Of a stretch of DNA of 64,000 nucleotides, positions 1 to 11,678 are shown piece after piece. The DNA is from Adiantum capillus-veneris (lineage: Eukaryota; Streptophyta; Polypodiopsida; Polypodiales; Pteridaceae): assembly GCA_014529385.2 (NCBI GenBank), contig CM043962.1:129394074-129458073 (forward strand). Direction: 5' to 3'. The stretch's first letter is position 1. Each line of letters opens with the position of its first letter. The translations under genes and the position numbers were made by a program. The notes under the pieces were generated by a model that was not told the origin of the DNA, searched no databases, and saw nothing but the letters and a program-made list of their open reading frames with translations.

Positions 1-465
1 CCCTTGCGCACCCCTTTCCTCTCGGGTAGGCAGAAAACACTCGGCTGATTAGGCTGAAAACGTTGGACTCATTACATTGAATTTCTGAAACGCTGGCTGG
101 GCTGCAACCTTTCGCTAGTTATTTCTTTACGCACAACAACCATCAGAGTATATTATTAATGCTATACAATAGACTCAATTTTAATCACTTAAACTGGCCG
201 ACCAGCCCCAAATTTTTAAACCCATGTGAAAACACCCAATTTTTAAAAAAAACCCATGTGAACTCACTCACTTGATCATATAAACCCCCAGATAAACTGA
301 CTTTAAAAATAACACTTTGCACCCAAAGTGGTAGATCATTCGAGATTATCACCTGACCCCAGAGCCGGAACCCATTCTAAACATAATTTCCGTTCTCGGA
401 GCACCCAAAACTTGTCCCCGAACCAAAACTTGCATCTGTTCGAGAGTTCCCTTTGAGGCGTAACC
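1..465. other. Non-coding upstream stretch of decayed LTR element A
   Basis: No gene is visible. The stretch lies directly before the gag start at 466, so it is probably the leader and perhaps the end of the 5' LTR of that element. It has the same GGCTGAAAACG-type short motifs as 2380-2760, which hints at related LTR-like sequence, but no clear LTR boundary or primer-binding site could be placed. The assignment is inference. Confidence 0.3.
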
Positions 466-2047
466 ATGCCGAATTCTCAGAACGGAGGTGGTCAATCTAA
501 TGACGCCCTTACTCTTATCAAGGAGCAGATGGCCACACTTTCCACAAGCCTCGCATCACTTCACACTCGCTTGGATCAGATGCAGACGCACAACACTTCT
601 CGAAATCCTCCTGCTGCTTCTCGGACTACACATGCAGCATCTTCCACACATTCTTCCGAAGCTTCAATGGACAAAGCAAATGAACCAGATTCAATTGAGG
701 ATGTAGACAATCACGAACTTCAACTACTTTACAAAATTTTTAATGCTGCAGAGAAGAAGAAGCTTGATGTTAAACTGCCGGAACCATACAATGGTCGCCG
801 TGACAAGCACGTGCTGGACCAATGGCTATTCAAAATGGAGGTCTACTTATTCAACACGGACTTAGTCGAGAGTAAAAAAGTTACACTTGCTAGTTCTCTG
901 CTCAAGCACACAGCATTTCTTTGGTGGCAACGACGGGTTGCTGATGGTAAACACACACCTTCTTGGGATAAATTCTAGCGTGCTATTCGCACGGCGTTCG
1001 AACCTACCAATGCGGATTTTCATGCCCAATCCTCTCTTCTCCGCTTGAGCCAAATAGGTTCCTTGGCCGCATACATCACAGAGTTCCAAAGGCTAACTCT
1101 GGAGATAGAGACCCTTAGTCCCTCTGATAAACTTCAAAGCTTTATCAACGGACTCGAACCCAACCTGAAGGACGATGTGCATAAATACAACCCTGTCACC
1201 TTGGATGCTACAATTGCCTATGTGGAGCGTCTTGGCGATAATCGACACCCTGCACGGAATTTTCTCCCTAGTGACAGATCTTCAACTAGCGCTTGCTTTT
1301 CACAGCGCGATGGCAGAGACAGCTATAGCCAAAGTCAGCAGCATCAGTCTTAGTTCAAACAGCAAGCCACATCACCTTATTCAGCTTCAAGGTTCTATTC
1401 TCAAGATCGACAATCTCAAAGCATCTTCTTCAAATGTTCCTCCACTTGATCGTGGTAAAGAACGTGATTTTTCTCAAAATCGGCATTCCAATACTCAGCA
1501 AGGCTCTTCGTCAAATGCATCTTCGACTTCAAAGAAGGAAGGATTATGTACAATTTGCGGTGGTAACCATAGATAGTAACAATGTCCAAAGAGACCAAAT
1601 CCGTCTAATTTGAAAAGAAATTCCAACACGGAAACATCATCGGATTCTGAACAACCAGATTCTGCTAAAGATAAAGGAAAATCTGTGGTCAATACAATTC
1701 TTGTCTCAGAGGATACGACTATTCTTATGAAACATGCTCAGTGCAATTCTTCAGTTTTGGAACCTATTTCAAAGCAAGTTTTGAGCCTTCTTGGAACTAT
1801 CAATGGTCGCTCCATCAACATTTTGATGGACAGCGGATGCTCTAATAATTTCATTAGCGCTCAGATAGTTCAACAGCTTGGTTTGCCAACTCAGAAGACA
1901 TCTCACTTATATGATGCGGAATTAGCAGATGGATCAATTTTGACTTGTGATCAGACAGTTCAACAGTTGCAGTTTGAAATTCAAACGTATACAGATCAAT
2001 TGGATTTCGAAGCCATGCCTTTATCTTATTACGACATGATTTGTTAG
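466..2047 (+). pseudogene. Decayed gag-protease of a Ty3/gypsy-type LTR retrotransposon (element A)
   Basis: Gag would form the cytoplasmic particle and the aspartic protease would cut the polyprotein. The frame opens with an ATG at 466 and reads a coiled N-terminus, then a retrotransposon gag core containing LPEPYNGRRD and FLWWQRR, interrupted by TAG at 976-978 and again at 1351-1353. After a frame change a zinc knuckle of the CTICGGNH kind follows near 1548, itself split by TAG at 1574-1576. A retroviral-type protease with the active-site triad in LMDSGCSNNFIS lies near 1824-1860. Coding similarity stops just after YYDMI at about 2040, where one more frame change is needed. Reverse transcriptase, RNase H and integrase are absent, so this is a 3'-truncated, multiply broken copy. 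Gag core, zinc knuckle and protease order is typical of LTR elements; Ty3/gypsy is favoured by the gag and protease style. Confidence 0.8.
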
Positions 2048-3987
2048 GTGCAACGGAATGAATGTTGTTTTTTCTCAAGATTAGTGATCTTTATTGCTCA
2101 AGGTTCCTTTTAGTTCTTAGGGAAAGGGAGAGCTTTCCGTCTTATGAAGAATGCTATGATCACGAACAAAGTGAGTGGATATTGTGCGTGCAAGTGAATG
2201 AGACTGACAGAAGGAGAGAGAAGATATACGACACCGAGAGGTTGTAAAACCCTCCTCCAAAGGCCCCACTCGTCGGCGAGAGTGGTCTAATCTTTGATTG
2301 CACAAAGGTGTACAATGCGTATGCAACGGATTGATGCAATGGGACTTTGCCGACGACGATGACGACGACGACTCGATGGCTAAAATCTGAGTTCTTCTAT
2401 TCGCTGAATTTCGGGACTGTTTCGGTGGCTGAAAATGACTGTTTTGGCTGCGTTTTTATGGCTGAAAAATGAGGTTTCTTAGGGCTGAAAACTGATGGTC
2501 TTTACGGTCTAAACCTGCTACACTTTAGGTGAATGATGCCGGTCTTAATTTGCTGCTGAAATCCAAAAACGCCACGGGCTGAAATTGGTCCTTCTGTCGC
2601 CAGGGTTCTGCAAATGCAAAAACGCTAGGCTGATCTGCTGTGTCGTGATGACGCTGGGGCTGATCTGCTGTGCACAAATCGCCAAGGCTGATCTAATGCA
2701 AAAACGCTAGGTCTTCTGTGGAGAAAACGCCAGAGTAGTCGGGGGGTTGGTCTTGCTGAGAAGTTGCCTGTTGAGCAAGGTGCTCATGTTGCCTCTTCTG
2801 CCAAAAAGTGTGAACTTTGGTTTGCTTATATATTAACTTAGCAAAATTGCCCTACCTACTTTTGTAGGAAAGTCACTTAAAAATAATAAGTGAAAATTCC
2901 AATAAATATGAAAATAGGCTAAATGCACTGGAAAATTCCCCTAACTGATGCTAATGGATTCTGATGGGAATTCCAATGATCATGCTGTGTGCGATCGGAG
3001 GATATGCATCTATGCTAAGTGACCGGGCATGCACGGTCTACGAATAAACTCACAAAAGTGCCAAATCACTGCTAATCTAAACTTGACTGAACCCTGCTAT
3101 ATTTTTTCCCCCTCCCACTCAAGAGCTTCCAGCTTCAGAAAGAGGATGAAGAGAAGTAGTATAATTGAAGAATTTGAGCAAAGAAAAAAGCCATTTTCAA
3201 ACGATACATGATAGAAAATGAAAGAAAACAGTCGGAAGCAAATTTGACAAGTTTGACCAACGTTGACCGGCAATTTTGAAATCGAATAATAGATCTAAGT
3301 TCAGGAAGTTGCTCTCCCACTAACCCAGGTGACATTGAACCCAACTTTGGTTTCCTAAAGTGCCTCATTGAACCCATCATGAATCACCAGAGAATGAAGT
3401 CTAGGGTGCATTATTATTCTCTACATGTAAATGAAGAGTACTCTTTCCTCTAACTGAAGTGTGTGAAATATATATACAACTAACAAGCGGCACACACATG
3501 AACTCAAAGAGATCAATCAGCATAACAAAAGTACATGCCAAATGTTCATTAATCCACAAGTAACAGATAAAATCACATCAAGAACCACCCATTCTCACTA
3601 TAGATCTTTGTGATCTCTCCATTCCTACAATCTTGCTAACATAAAGCTAAGCCCTGTCAATAATATCTCATATAAGGAAAAGCCCATGTACATGTGATGA
3701 TTCTTAATCTGAGCTCATTCAGCCCCTTTATGAGTTAGTTCATTGTGTAGTCCAAACACATATTGGGCATAAACCTGCCATTTCTACTTGCGAGTTAAAG
3801 GATTACCATCATGCTCCCTAATAGTCGCATATCGACTGTTGGCCAGAGGACAAGAGCTCCTGTTGCAGAGTCCGGTCACATTGTAAACATTGCGGCAAAA
3901 ATTTTGAGTTTGGGTTCTGAACAAAATGCGTCAGGTGGGTTAGATTCTACTTAGTATCATATGGAATGATTCTCATCTACAATACAA
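2048..3987. other. Non-coding stretch with degenerate GGCTGAAA/AAACGC repeats
   Basis: No gene is supported. Between 2330 and 2770 short motifs such as GGCTGATCTGCTGTG and CAAAAACGCTAGG recur imperfectly. They resemble, in the reverse sense, the leader at 58070-58260 (CAGCGTTTTCAG, TCGTCGTTGTCGTCG). This suggests an antisense LTR-type R/U5 or leader remnant. A pyrimidine run near 3102-3116 could be an antisense polypurine tract but no TG/CA end was found beside it. Confidence 0.25.
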
Positions 3988-3989
3988 AA

Positions 3990-4044
<55 letters not shown>

Positions 4045-4045
4045 A
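3990..4045. repeat. Compound (CT)n-(GT)n microsatellite
   Basis: An uninterrupted run of CT dinucleotides of about 44 bp passes directly into about five GT units. Homopurine/homopyrimidine next to alternating purine-pyrimidine is the same architecture as at 20873, 28501 and 29521. Confidence 0.95.
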
Positions 4046-6338
4046 GATTCGCAGTAAAGAACCAAATGATAATGCTTTCTTCTCTTCGTGCAGCTGAACG
4101 CGCCCCCTGACGAGCATACCTTGCCTTGAAGCTGCAATGATTATGGTTGATGACCTGCCAGATGACTTCGTCGTGCTGCATATCGAACTCGAGAGAGAGG
4201 AGAGGCGGCGGGCGGGGGGGAGTCTAATAAATTCGTAAAACAGGACGACGCAGCAATGTTAGTTTAAAGCTCGGTTACAAGAGAGAGCCCAGTGAATCAA
4301 AATATTTGTTTAGTTCAACAACTTTTATACCATAGAGAGCCCATTGAATCAAAAAACTTTGTGCACCTTGCTGCAAACCAGAGTCCGTTATGACACTCTA
4401 TGGTGCCATAGCAAAGAATGGAGTGAATTATAGCCACTAGCTTATATGCCTTGCCCAAGTATCTATTTTCTTTTTTTAGGAATCATCATACAAAGAAGTA
4501 CTAGTAAAGTGGAAGGATAGAGAGCCATAGGCCACAACGCCACAACCCAACCTACAATGATGGCTCTAGCTTCCTCGAGGATCTTAAGCGGGCTACATTT
4601 ATCGATGAGGACGAAGAGGAGAGAAACAAAGACATGGTAAACATGTTCTTCATCAAATGATTGGACTTGCATGCTTTACATAGCAAAGCCATGATATGCG
4701 TAGAAGCTAGTCTCGCCTTGGTAGGCAAAGCATAGCAAAGCAAAAAAGATCCTAAGTAAAGATAGAGTCCTCACTTGCATCCATATAAACAAGACAACAG
4801 ATTCGTTAGTTTTGAATATGTTTTACAAGTGTCAACGAACCCTATCAATTGTTATCCATGTCCTACTTAAAACCTTTTTAACTTATGCCTACTATCCAAT
4901 TAGTGTAAAACAACCGCAAGTATTTATTCCAAAACAAATGATATGAAGCTATAAATGTTTTTGTAATCAGAAAGCCATTACCCTTCCTGATTAAGTGTAA
5001 AATGTTACACTTTTAATTACTTTTAGTTTGTTTTAATTTGTGATCTGAAGGTCATCACTCCTTCAGACCCAAATGAGATCATAGGTTATAATTAAGGTTA
5101 GTAGTAACCCCGTTTTTTAAAGAAATTTATACATATTTATTTAAATTGATTATGTTCTGATCAGAAGGCCATCACCCCTTCTGATCCAAGTGTCTTACCC
5201 AGTCTTTTAACCCAAAGAAGTTAAGATATGTAGTATATATTTTGGCCAAACTATTGTCAGTTTACAATTGCACATGTTCATACAAGAAATAAAAAATCAA
5301 GAGATGTGGTTAAGTCATAATCTCTTAATCAAATTTTCATCACGGTTTGAGAGATATCTACTTCAAACAGCATGGTGGTGTACTTTTGCAAGTTCTTCTG
5401 CATACATGCCTTTGCATTACAGGAGTTCCTTTGGCATGTGTATATGTATGCATAAACAAAGATACACTTGTAGCTTGATATGTAGATGTATGCATATTGT
5501 GGTGATTTTGAGTGCTTTCGGAGCTGATTTGCTACATCTAGAGAGCTCGGATTGAGCTTGTTGGTTTTCTTGTTTTGTGCATATATGGTTTGCTCTCAGT
5601 GAAGAGAGTGTGGGCTGAGAATTTTAGCAAATTTATGCGCATACATCGAGAACATTTTGTGGATATATGCACTCTCGTGGACTCTCCGGATTCGAGAGTG
5701 GATTCATCACAGGTTATGTGCATTGACTTGTGTGATTAAGCAAATTTCGGAGAGTGTGGTACACGATTTTGCAGAGAGTTTTCTAAGAATTTTTGGCATG
5801 ATTGAGAGGTAAAATTTGGATGCTCATTTGATGCACATTTGTGCAGGCTTGATGCTCATTTGTATTGCCATGTGGATGCACATGATGTGTGCTTTTTGGA
5901 GATGATATTCTCTGTTTTACAATGGCATATGTGGGTTGGTTCTCATATATTTTGAGCATCAATTTGTGCCACATTTTGGCTCATTTATATCCATGTTCTT
6001 GCCAGTAATTGCCTAGCTCTTGCAGAGTGCAATTGACGCACTTTGTGTTTTGGATTACAGGGTTGTTTTCATGTTTAGGGAGTTGAGACTTTGGGGCATC
6101 CCATGTATGCTTGAGTGCAGATTTTGTGCATGATTTTCTCATGGTTTTGAGCATGTTTATGGCATGTATGGTTAGATAGCCAACATACTACTAAAACTGT
6201 CATATTTTTTCGTGCTTTTGTGTGTTCATGCACATGGTTTGCAATCATGTTTGATTGTAATGTCATTTGACATGTATGCTGTAGTCTCTTCAGGAAGGAG
6301 ATTGTTGACGATAGATTCACCAGTTATCGCATAGTGCT
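4046..6338. other. AT-rich non-coding stretch, possible 5' LTR/leader of element C
   Basis: No gene recognised. 5260-6330 is rich in TTTGTGCAT-like words and runs into the copia gag at 6534, so at least its right part is probably the 5' LTR and leader of that element. A sequence TTGGATTAGAGCGGG at about 6340-6354 resembles the initiator-methionine tRNA primer-binding site used by many plant LTR elements, with mismatches. The boundary is not proven. Confidence 0.3.
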
Positions 6339-6533
6339 CTTGGATTAGAGCGGGTCTTTGGCATCATTTGAGTGGTTTTGCTTACTTGTCGCTATTTTTT
6401 GATAGTTCTCTTGGATAGCTTATGCCTAAATGTATTATATGTATTTGACTTTCTTGGTGTATGAGCTAGCCAGGCTTTGGCTATTGTCAGCTGATCGATT
6501 TGTGCTTGATCTTGTTCACAAATTATTATTTCC

Positions 6534-7874
6534 ATGGATTTGGAAAGTACATCATTGTCAGAGTTTACGCTTTTCCATACGAGGTTTGATGGTTCAAACT
6601 TCAAGCGTTGGAAAGCAAGTATGCATGATGCATTGACACAGTTGGGCCAAGTGTTGCTACAACAGGGCATGGATGCTATGCCAGAGTCTATAGCTGATGA
6701 TGAGTGGGACAACTTGAACGGGCTTGCACGTTTGACGATCATGTTACACCTTGGTGAGTCTATCTATCACATTGGTTTGGATGTATGTACAACTAGAGAT
6801 TTATGGAAAAGATTGTGCAATGCTTTTGGCACAAATGAGTCTAGAGAGATGTCTAGAGTTAAAGGACGACGTTGCATACATAATTGTGGTCATACAGGGC
6901 ATGTACATAGGCATTGTTTTTTATGGATGAGATAGCGCAGGAGACAACACAGGATGGATGCTATCACTTTGGATGATGTGGGAGCAGATGCAGCATATGT
7001 GGCCACACATGATGGAGATGTCAACTTTGCTTTCATGTTCACTCCTGACTTTCTTATGTCGTTTTTTGATGAAACATTACCTTCGCATTGGATACTAGAT
7101 GTGAGTGCTAGATTTCATGTCACTCCGAGTCGTGAGTGCTTTAGCACATATACTAGTGGTATGCTTGGACGTGTGTGTCTAGCTGATGGTTCAATGCATG
7201 ACATACTGGGTGCAGCAGATGTCAAACTATTGTTGCCGAGTGGTGCATCACACGTGTTGCGAGATGTACGCCACGTGTTAGTTTTGATGTAGTGCTTGAT
7301 CTATGGGAGTTAGTCATGAGACAGTGGATGTCAAGTAGTGTTAGACAACCATAGTTTTAGATTGCATCATGGACAGCTAGTCGTAGTAGCGAGAGGTGCT
7401 AATGTTAGCACGATTCATGTGATGCGAGTACGTCACGTGTAAGACGACACAATCTTTGTGAGTATGCAGCCATGCAGAGAGACAAGGTGTGTCTCCTTTG
7501 CGGATAGGTTGCATGATGCTCTAGTTTGTGAGCATGTTGAGCCAGTCGTGCAGACAGTTGTGCAACAGGGCATGTCATTTGTGGATGCGATGATAGATAT
7601 GGATGGCTTGAGCATTGAGGATTCAGACGTGATTCAATCATTCATGGATATGCTTAGGCGAGAGGCTAATGAATTTGACTTGGAGCTAGACATTGCTCTT
7701 CCCTCACAGGGCTCAGGACAAACAGATGCTCTTGGTGCGCATGTGACACACGATGGACATGAGGATGGATTCTTGGGGTCGGAGTTTGGGTGTCAGGGTG
7801 ATTGCCATGAGTGGTATTCTGAGCCATATTTGATTGAGATGGTCAGATTGGCAGAGATTACGAGGATTGCATGA
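6534..7874 (+). pseudogene. Decayed Ty1/copia gag and protease (element C)
   Basis: The first segment (6534-6935) has a copia-type gag: a start FDGSNFKRWKASMHDAL, a DEWDNLNGLA helix and DLWKRLCNAFG, ending in a zinc-knuckle-like CIHNCGHTGHVHRHC. A second segment (6954-7292) has the protease context WILDVSARFHVTP, where family members have D-S-G-A; the catalytic triad is lost here. It continues through LPSGASHVLRDVRHV, typical of the region before integrase. From 7380 to 7874 a weakly open frame remains with no recognisable domain. Reverse transcriptase and integrase are missing. The gag, protease and pre-integrase order and motifs point to copia. The copy must be inactive. Confidence 0.75.
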
Positions 7875-8219
7875 GCGCTCTGAAGTCTGATGTAAGAGAT
7901 GTTGATCTCAAGACCCGAGATTGTATTTGCGGTAGGTGCATTTGTAGTGGGAGCAGTTAGTTGTGCAATGGCTAGTATTGGCCTTTAGCATAGGGTCACT
8001 TTGCAACGTACGGTGAGATACCTACAGGATGTGTGCGGCTTTGGTGAGGAGTATGTGATTGATCGTTCTATACTTCCTCTACAATTAGATCTAGATGCAC
8101 ACATATTCAATGAGCCAATTGGCATTGGCTAAGGTCATACATGGATGGCTGTGTACAGGTTTTGTACGATTTGCTTTTGTTTTCTCCCTCATGGCCATAT
8201 TGGCATTTACGCAAGAGGT

Positions 8220-8460
8220 TGTTGGGTAAGCCCCAACACGCCCACTACACTTATTCATTACGTACATAATAGAATAAGGGGCTCACATATTCATAGTGAG
8301 CTTTAGCCCTTGCAAACACATGTCTCCTCTTCTTCTCTCTTCTCCATTGTTGCATACACACACACACACACACACATATGCACACACACACTCCCGCTCG
8401 TGCACTTCACTATTGTCTAGCCTGACGGGCCACGAGGCTGGCATGGAAGGCTAAAATTGA
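8220..8460 (+). repeat. Possible 3' LTR start of element C with a CA microsatellite
   Basis: A purine run GCAAGAGG directly precedes TGTTGGGTAAGCCCCAACA at 8220, a layout like a polypurine tract followed by an LTR beginning with TG. The first 19 bases form a near-perfect inverted repeat. (CA)n runs lie at 8351-8393. No matching 5' copy was found, so the LTR call is inference. Confidence 0.35.
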
Positions 8461-8498
8461 CACAAGATATCGGACAACAATAAAATGAGAGCCCACTT

Positions 8499-8500
8499 CC

Positions 8501-8526
<26 letters not shown>
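8499..8526. repeat. Poly-C homopolymer of 28 bases
   Basis: An unbroken C run stands in otherwise ordinary sequence. Such tracts are rare in plant DNA and may have uncertain length in the assembly. Confidence 0.95.
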
Positions 8527-8531
<5 letters not shown>

Positions 8532-9518
8532 AGGCTTTGGTTTCTTGCAAGAAGTCAAGTTTCCACTCTTGTTTCTCTTTAGCTTTGAGTTCTTTCACAT
8601 TCAAAATACTAAGTTAATTTAAATTCATCTCATCACATGTGTGATTACTTCAAATAGTATTTCTCATTTTGGGAGGTCTATCCTATTGCCATTTGATATG
8701 GGTACGAGCTTCCCTTGAAGAGATATAGGAGGTGAGCTGCTTGGGTCATCGTTCCTATTGTTGGGATGTATTGGGCCTATTGCACTTTGCATGATTGCTT
8801 GCATTGAATAGTATACTTAAGATTTACACTAACAAGAAGGTATCTTTAACTCAATTTTCAAAAAATCCTATAAGATTGAGAAGAAGCAGGGGTCATTATA
8901 TTCAAAGTTGGAAAATGTGAAGACGAGCTTTTTATTTGACCTTTTTCACATGTGATATCTAGGATGTGCACCAAAGGGTCATTGTTTATTCTATAGTAAT
9001 TAAGTTTGCTTATGATGCACTTGTAGATACATTAAATATGTTGACTCCATTGTTAGTGCTTTATGCCATGAGGCTTTTCAAGGTTACCACATTGACCATC
9101 AAGCCACTTTTTCCCACTATTAAATTGCTTGTTAACATGTTTACATGATCAACCTTTGGAAGCACATAAGCAGATCTCGTGATTGCACAGGTAGCCCTAT
9201 GGGCCAAGCAGCTAGCCAATGGATTTTTTATAGGGTACCAAGACAGCTTTGCAGGTGACCAATATGAATTGTTAAATTATCTAATTTTGTGAGCACCACT
9301 TGTAATCACAAAGAAAATAAATTCTCATGATCAAGTGAATATGAATTCCTTGGTTTCAATAGTACCTCAAGAGGATGAAACAAAGCAACCATACCATATT
9401 TATGCAAACATGCCAGACTAGCAAAATTCATATCACCAAAATGTGCATGCCAAAGTTTTCCATATGAAACAACCTTTGAATAAAAAACTATGCATGTTGA
9501 ATCATCAACACATTTCTT
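8527..9518. other. Non-coding stretch, nothing recognised
   Basis: Six-frame reading shows only short open stretches without known motifs. The stretch from about 9180 to 9500 partly resembles the antisense coding direction of the copia family seen at 22.8-26.5 kb, for example CATGCCAAAGTTTTCCATATG compared in position with 25075-25100, so its right end is probably older copia sequence. Confidence 0.4.
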
Positions 9519-9790
9519 TTAAGCATTGAGCTTATATAGACCATGAAAGAAAGTGCCAAATGCAACAATAGTATCACCAAAACTGAGATCATGCATGGTA
9601 TATTTATCATCCACAAACTTAGCAACAAGTTTTACAAGTGAAAATATGGAAAAAAGGTTCTTCTGGATCCCATGTACATACAAAGCATAAAAAATCATGA
9701 AAGAAGTTCCACCTAGGATAGTAGGCATAACTTTTTTAAATCCCTTAACTAGATAAGAGGCATTGTTGGCACGTGGTAGTATTCCTATTA
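9519..9790 (-). pseudogene. Small antisense copia fragment (protease to pre-integrase)
   Basis: The antisense frame reads GGTSFMIFYALYVHGIQKN, then LFSIFSLVKLVAKFVDDKY and HDLSFGDTI. This is the segment between protease and integrase of Ty1/copia polyproteins. Both the DNA and the protein resemble the larger antisense copia copy at 25025-25350; both share the phrase GATAAGAGGCATTGTTGGCA. It is a truncated relic of that family. Confidence 0.7.
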
Positions 9791-11678
9791 GGGATAGTCA
9801 CAAGAGAGGTGAATAAATCAGGATGATGCTACACCCGAGGATATTCTCTACCTCACTCATGTACACTCATATGCAAGCACAAAAATATACCCAATTCATT
9901 GCACATGTACTCTTTTCAAATGTCATAACATGCGTCGCAAGCAACAAGTTTAATCACTAACCAGACAATGAGACATACACTCAAATCATTCACAACAATC
10001 CAATTTTAAGGGTTTACAATCCAAAATAATCCAATCCAACTTTTGTCCTAATAAATCTCTCTCATTTCCATGTCACTCATGTGCATTCATACGCATGCAC
10101 ACTCATATACAAGCACAAAAATACACAAAAATCTGAACACGCACACACACACACACATGCAACAATTAGCCATCAACCGGACAATGATACATACACCTGA
10201 ATCATTTGCAACCAACCAATTTCAACAATTTTCAATCCCAAATTATCCAATTGGACTTTGTCCTCATAAATCAATGGATGAACAGCATTGAAAGACTACT
10301 AAAACAAGGCCATATAAACTAATAGTACGAGGGTTATAAGTACACGTCTTAAAATAACAATTACAAAATAATAGATATGGAGCAAAACAAAATCGTATAA
10401 TATACTCATATGGCTTCACAAGCGTATTTCTCTAACACTAGCTTACAATGGGGAAATCTAGTTGACCTCATTGCTAGTGTCATCGTTGTTGTCATTGTCA
10501 TTGTCATTGTCATCGTTCTCATTGTTGGCTCCACTGGCTTATCCTTGTGCAACAATGTATGTCATTCTCATTTCTACCCAAGCCTCCACATGTCTCTCAA
10601 AGGCTACACACGCATGTGGGGTGTGATAACCATGCTCCCCCCAAATCAGATTGCATTGTTCGCAATAACGACAACTTGCTCAATATCCTCTTTGGTTGGA
10701 TGTGCATTTAAATCAAGCTCATACATGGCATTGAATAGGGACATTGTGGCATCTTTGATTGCACGAAAAGCCTCTGTAGTTGCATACACTTTGTGCTATG
10801 CATAAAATATTCATTGCATACATATTGTTAAGAATGTGATCAGCGTGTGCATTGTTGATGAGGTCAACACGGGGGGGGGGGGACGACCACGCTGAGGGTC
10901 ATCCCCGCATTGTGCCGCTTGCCCACGCTGATCGCGTTGCCCACGATTCCCCTTGGCATTGTAAATATGTGAATGCGAGAAGATTAAAGGAGAAACTTGC
11001 AAAAAAAACATATATTAACTTGCAAACGAATGAAACTAGTGACATTTTGGCAATTTATAAAGAATCATTGGTGACTTTACTTCCAAGACCATTTGCACCA
11101 TGTCCTCTGTATGCTTTTCAAATAAAATAAAATATTTAAGAAAATATCGCTTAAAGCTTAAACATCTTTGGTTAACTGCCTTCAAACCAACAATTATTTA
11201 ACATCACAACGCGATCCTTAGCAAAAATCAAAACACAGTGAGAACAACATGTACCAAGTTTTAATGTGCCATTATATAGAGAATAAGGGCATATGGAGTG
11301 ATCAAAACATTTTGGATTTCAGGTTCCTAATGGCCGCAGTTCTTGTGGCGGTTGTGCTACTGGGGTGTGTGCTAGTGGGGGCCCATGGGTAGCGAGGGAA
11401 ATAGTGGTTTATAGAGCGATTGACCATGGCTTGACCAACTTGGAACTACAATTGGTGGTATACTTGGGGGTGGACCAGATCGCACCGTTGACTCCTAGTA
11501 ACGTAGTAAAGGTGATGGAGCTGGTTGTGATTGTTTCGAACGTGAAACCTTGTCCACATGAAGAGTCAATCCTAAACCAGTAGGAAGCCGCTACTGTGGT
11601 TGAACATATGCTAGAAACAAATTTCAATCTTGCTAGATGCTCATGCAATGTTGTAACATTTAATGGCCTAAAATCTTA
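9791..11678. other. Non-coding stretch with simple repeats
   Basis: No gene is supported. Contents are (AC)n near 10140-10158, a degenerate GTCATT hexanucleotide array at about 10468-10525, and a run of about 13 G at 10869-10881. The open frame over 10410-10805 is mostly the translated hexamer (poly Val/Ile) and shows no domain. The reverse strand there has a short conserved-looking stretch (AFRAIKDATMSLFNAMYEL) that I could not place. Confidence 0.4.

Noticed and set aside
10410-10805. 131-codon open frame as a membrane protein gene
   Set aside because: The Val/Ile-rich segment is the translated GTCATT hexamer array, and nothing else in the frame matches a domain.
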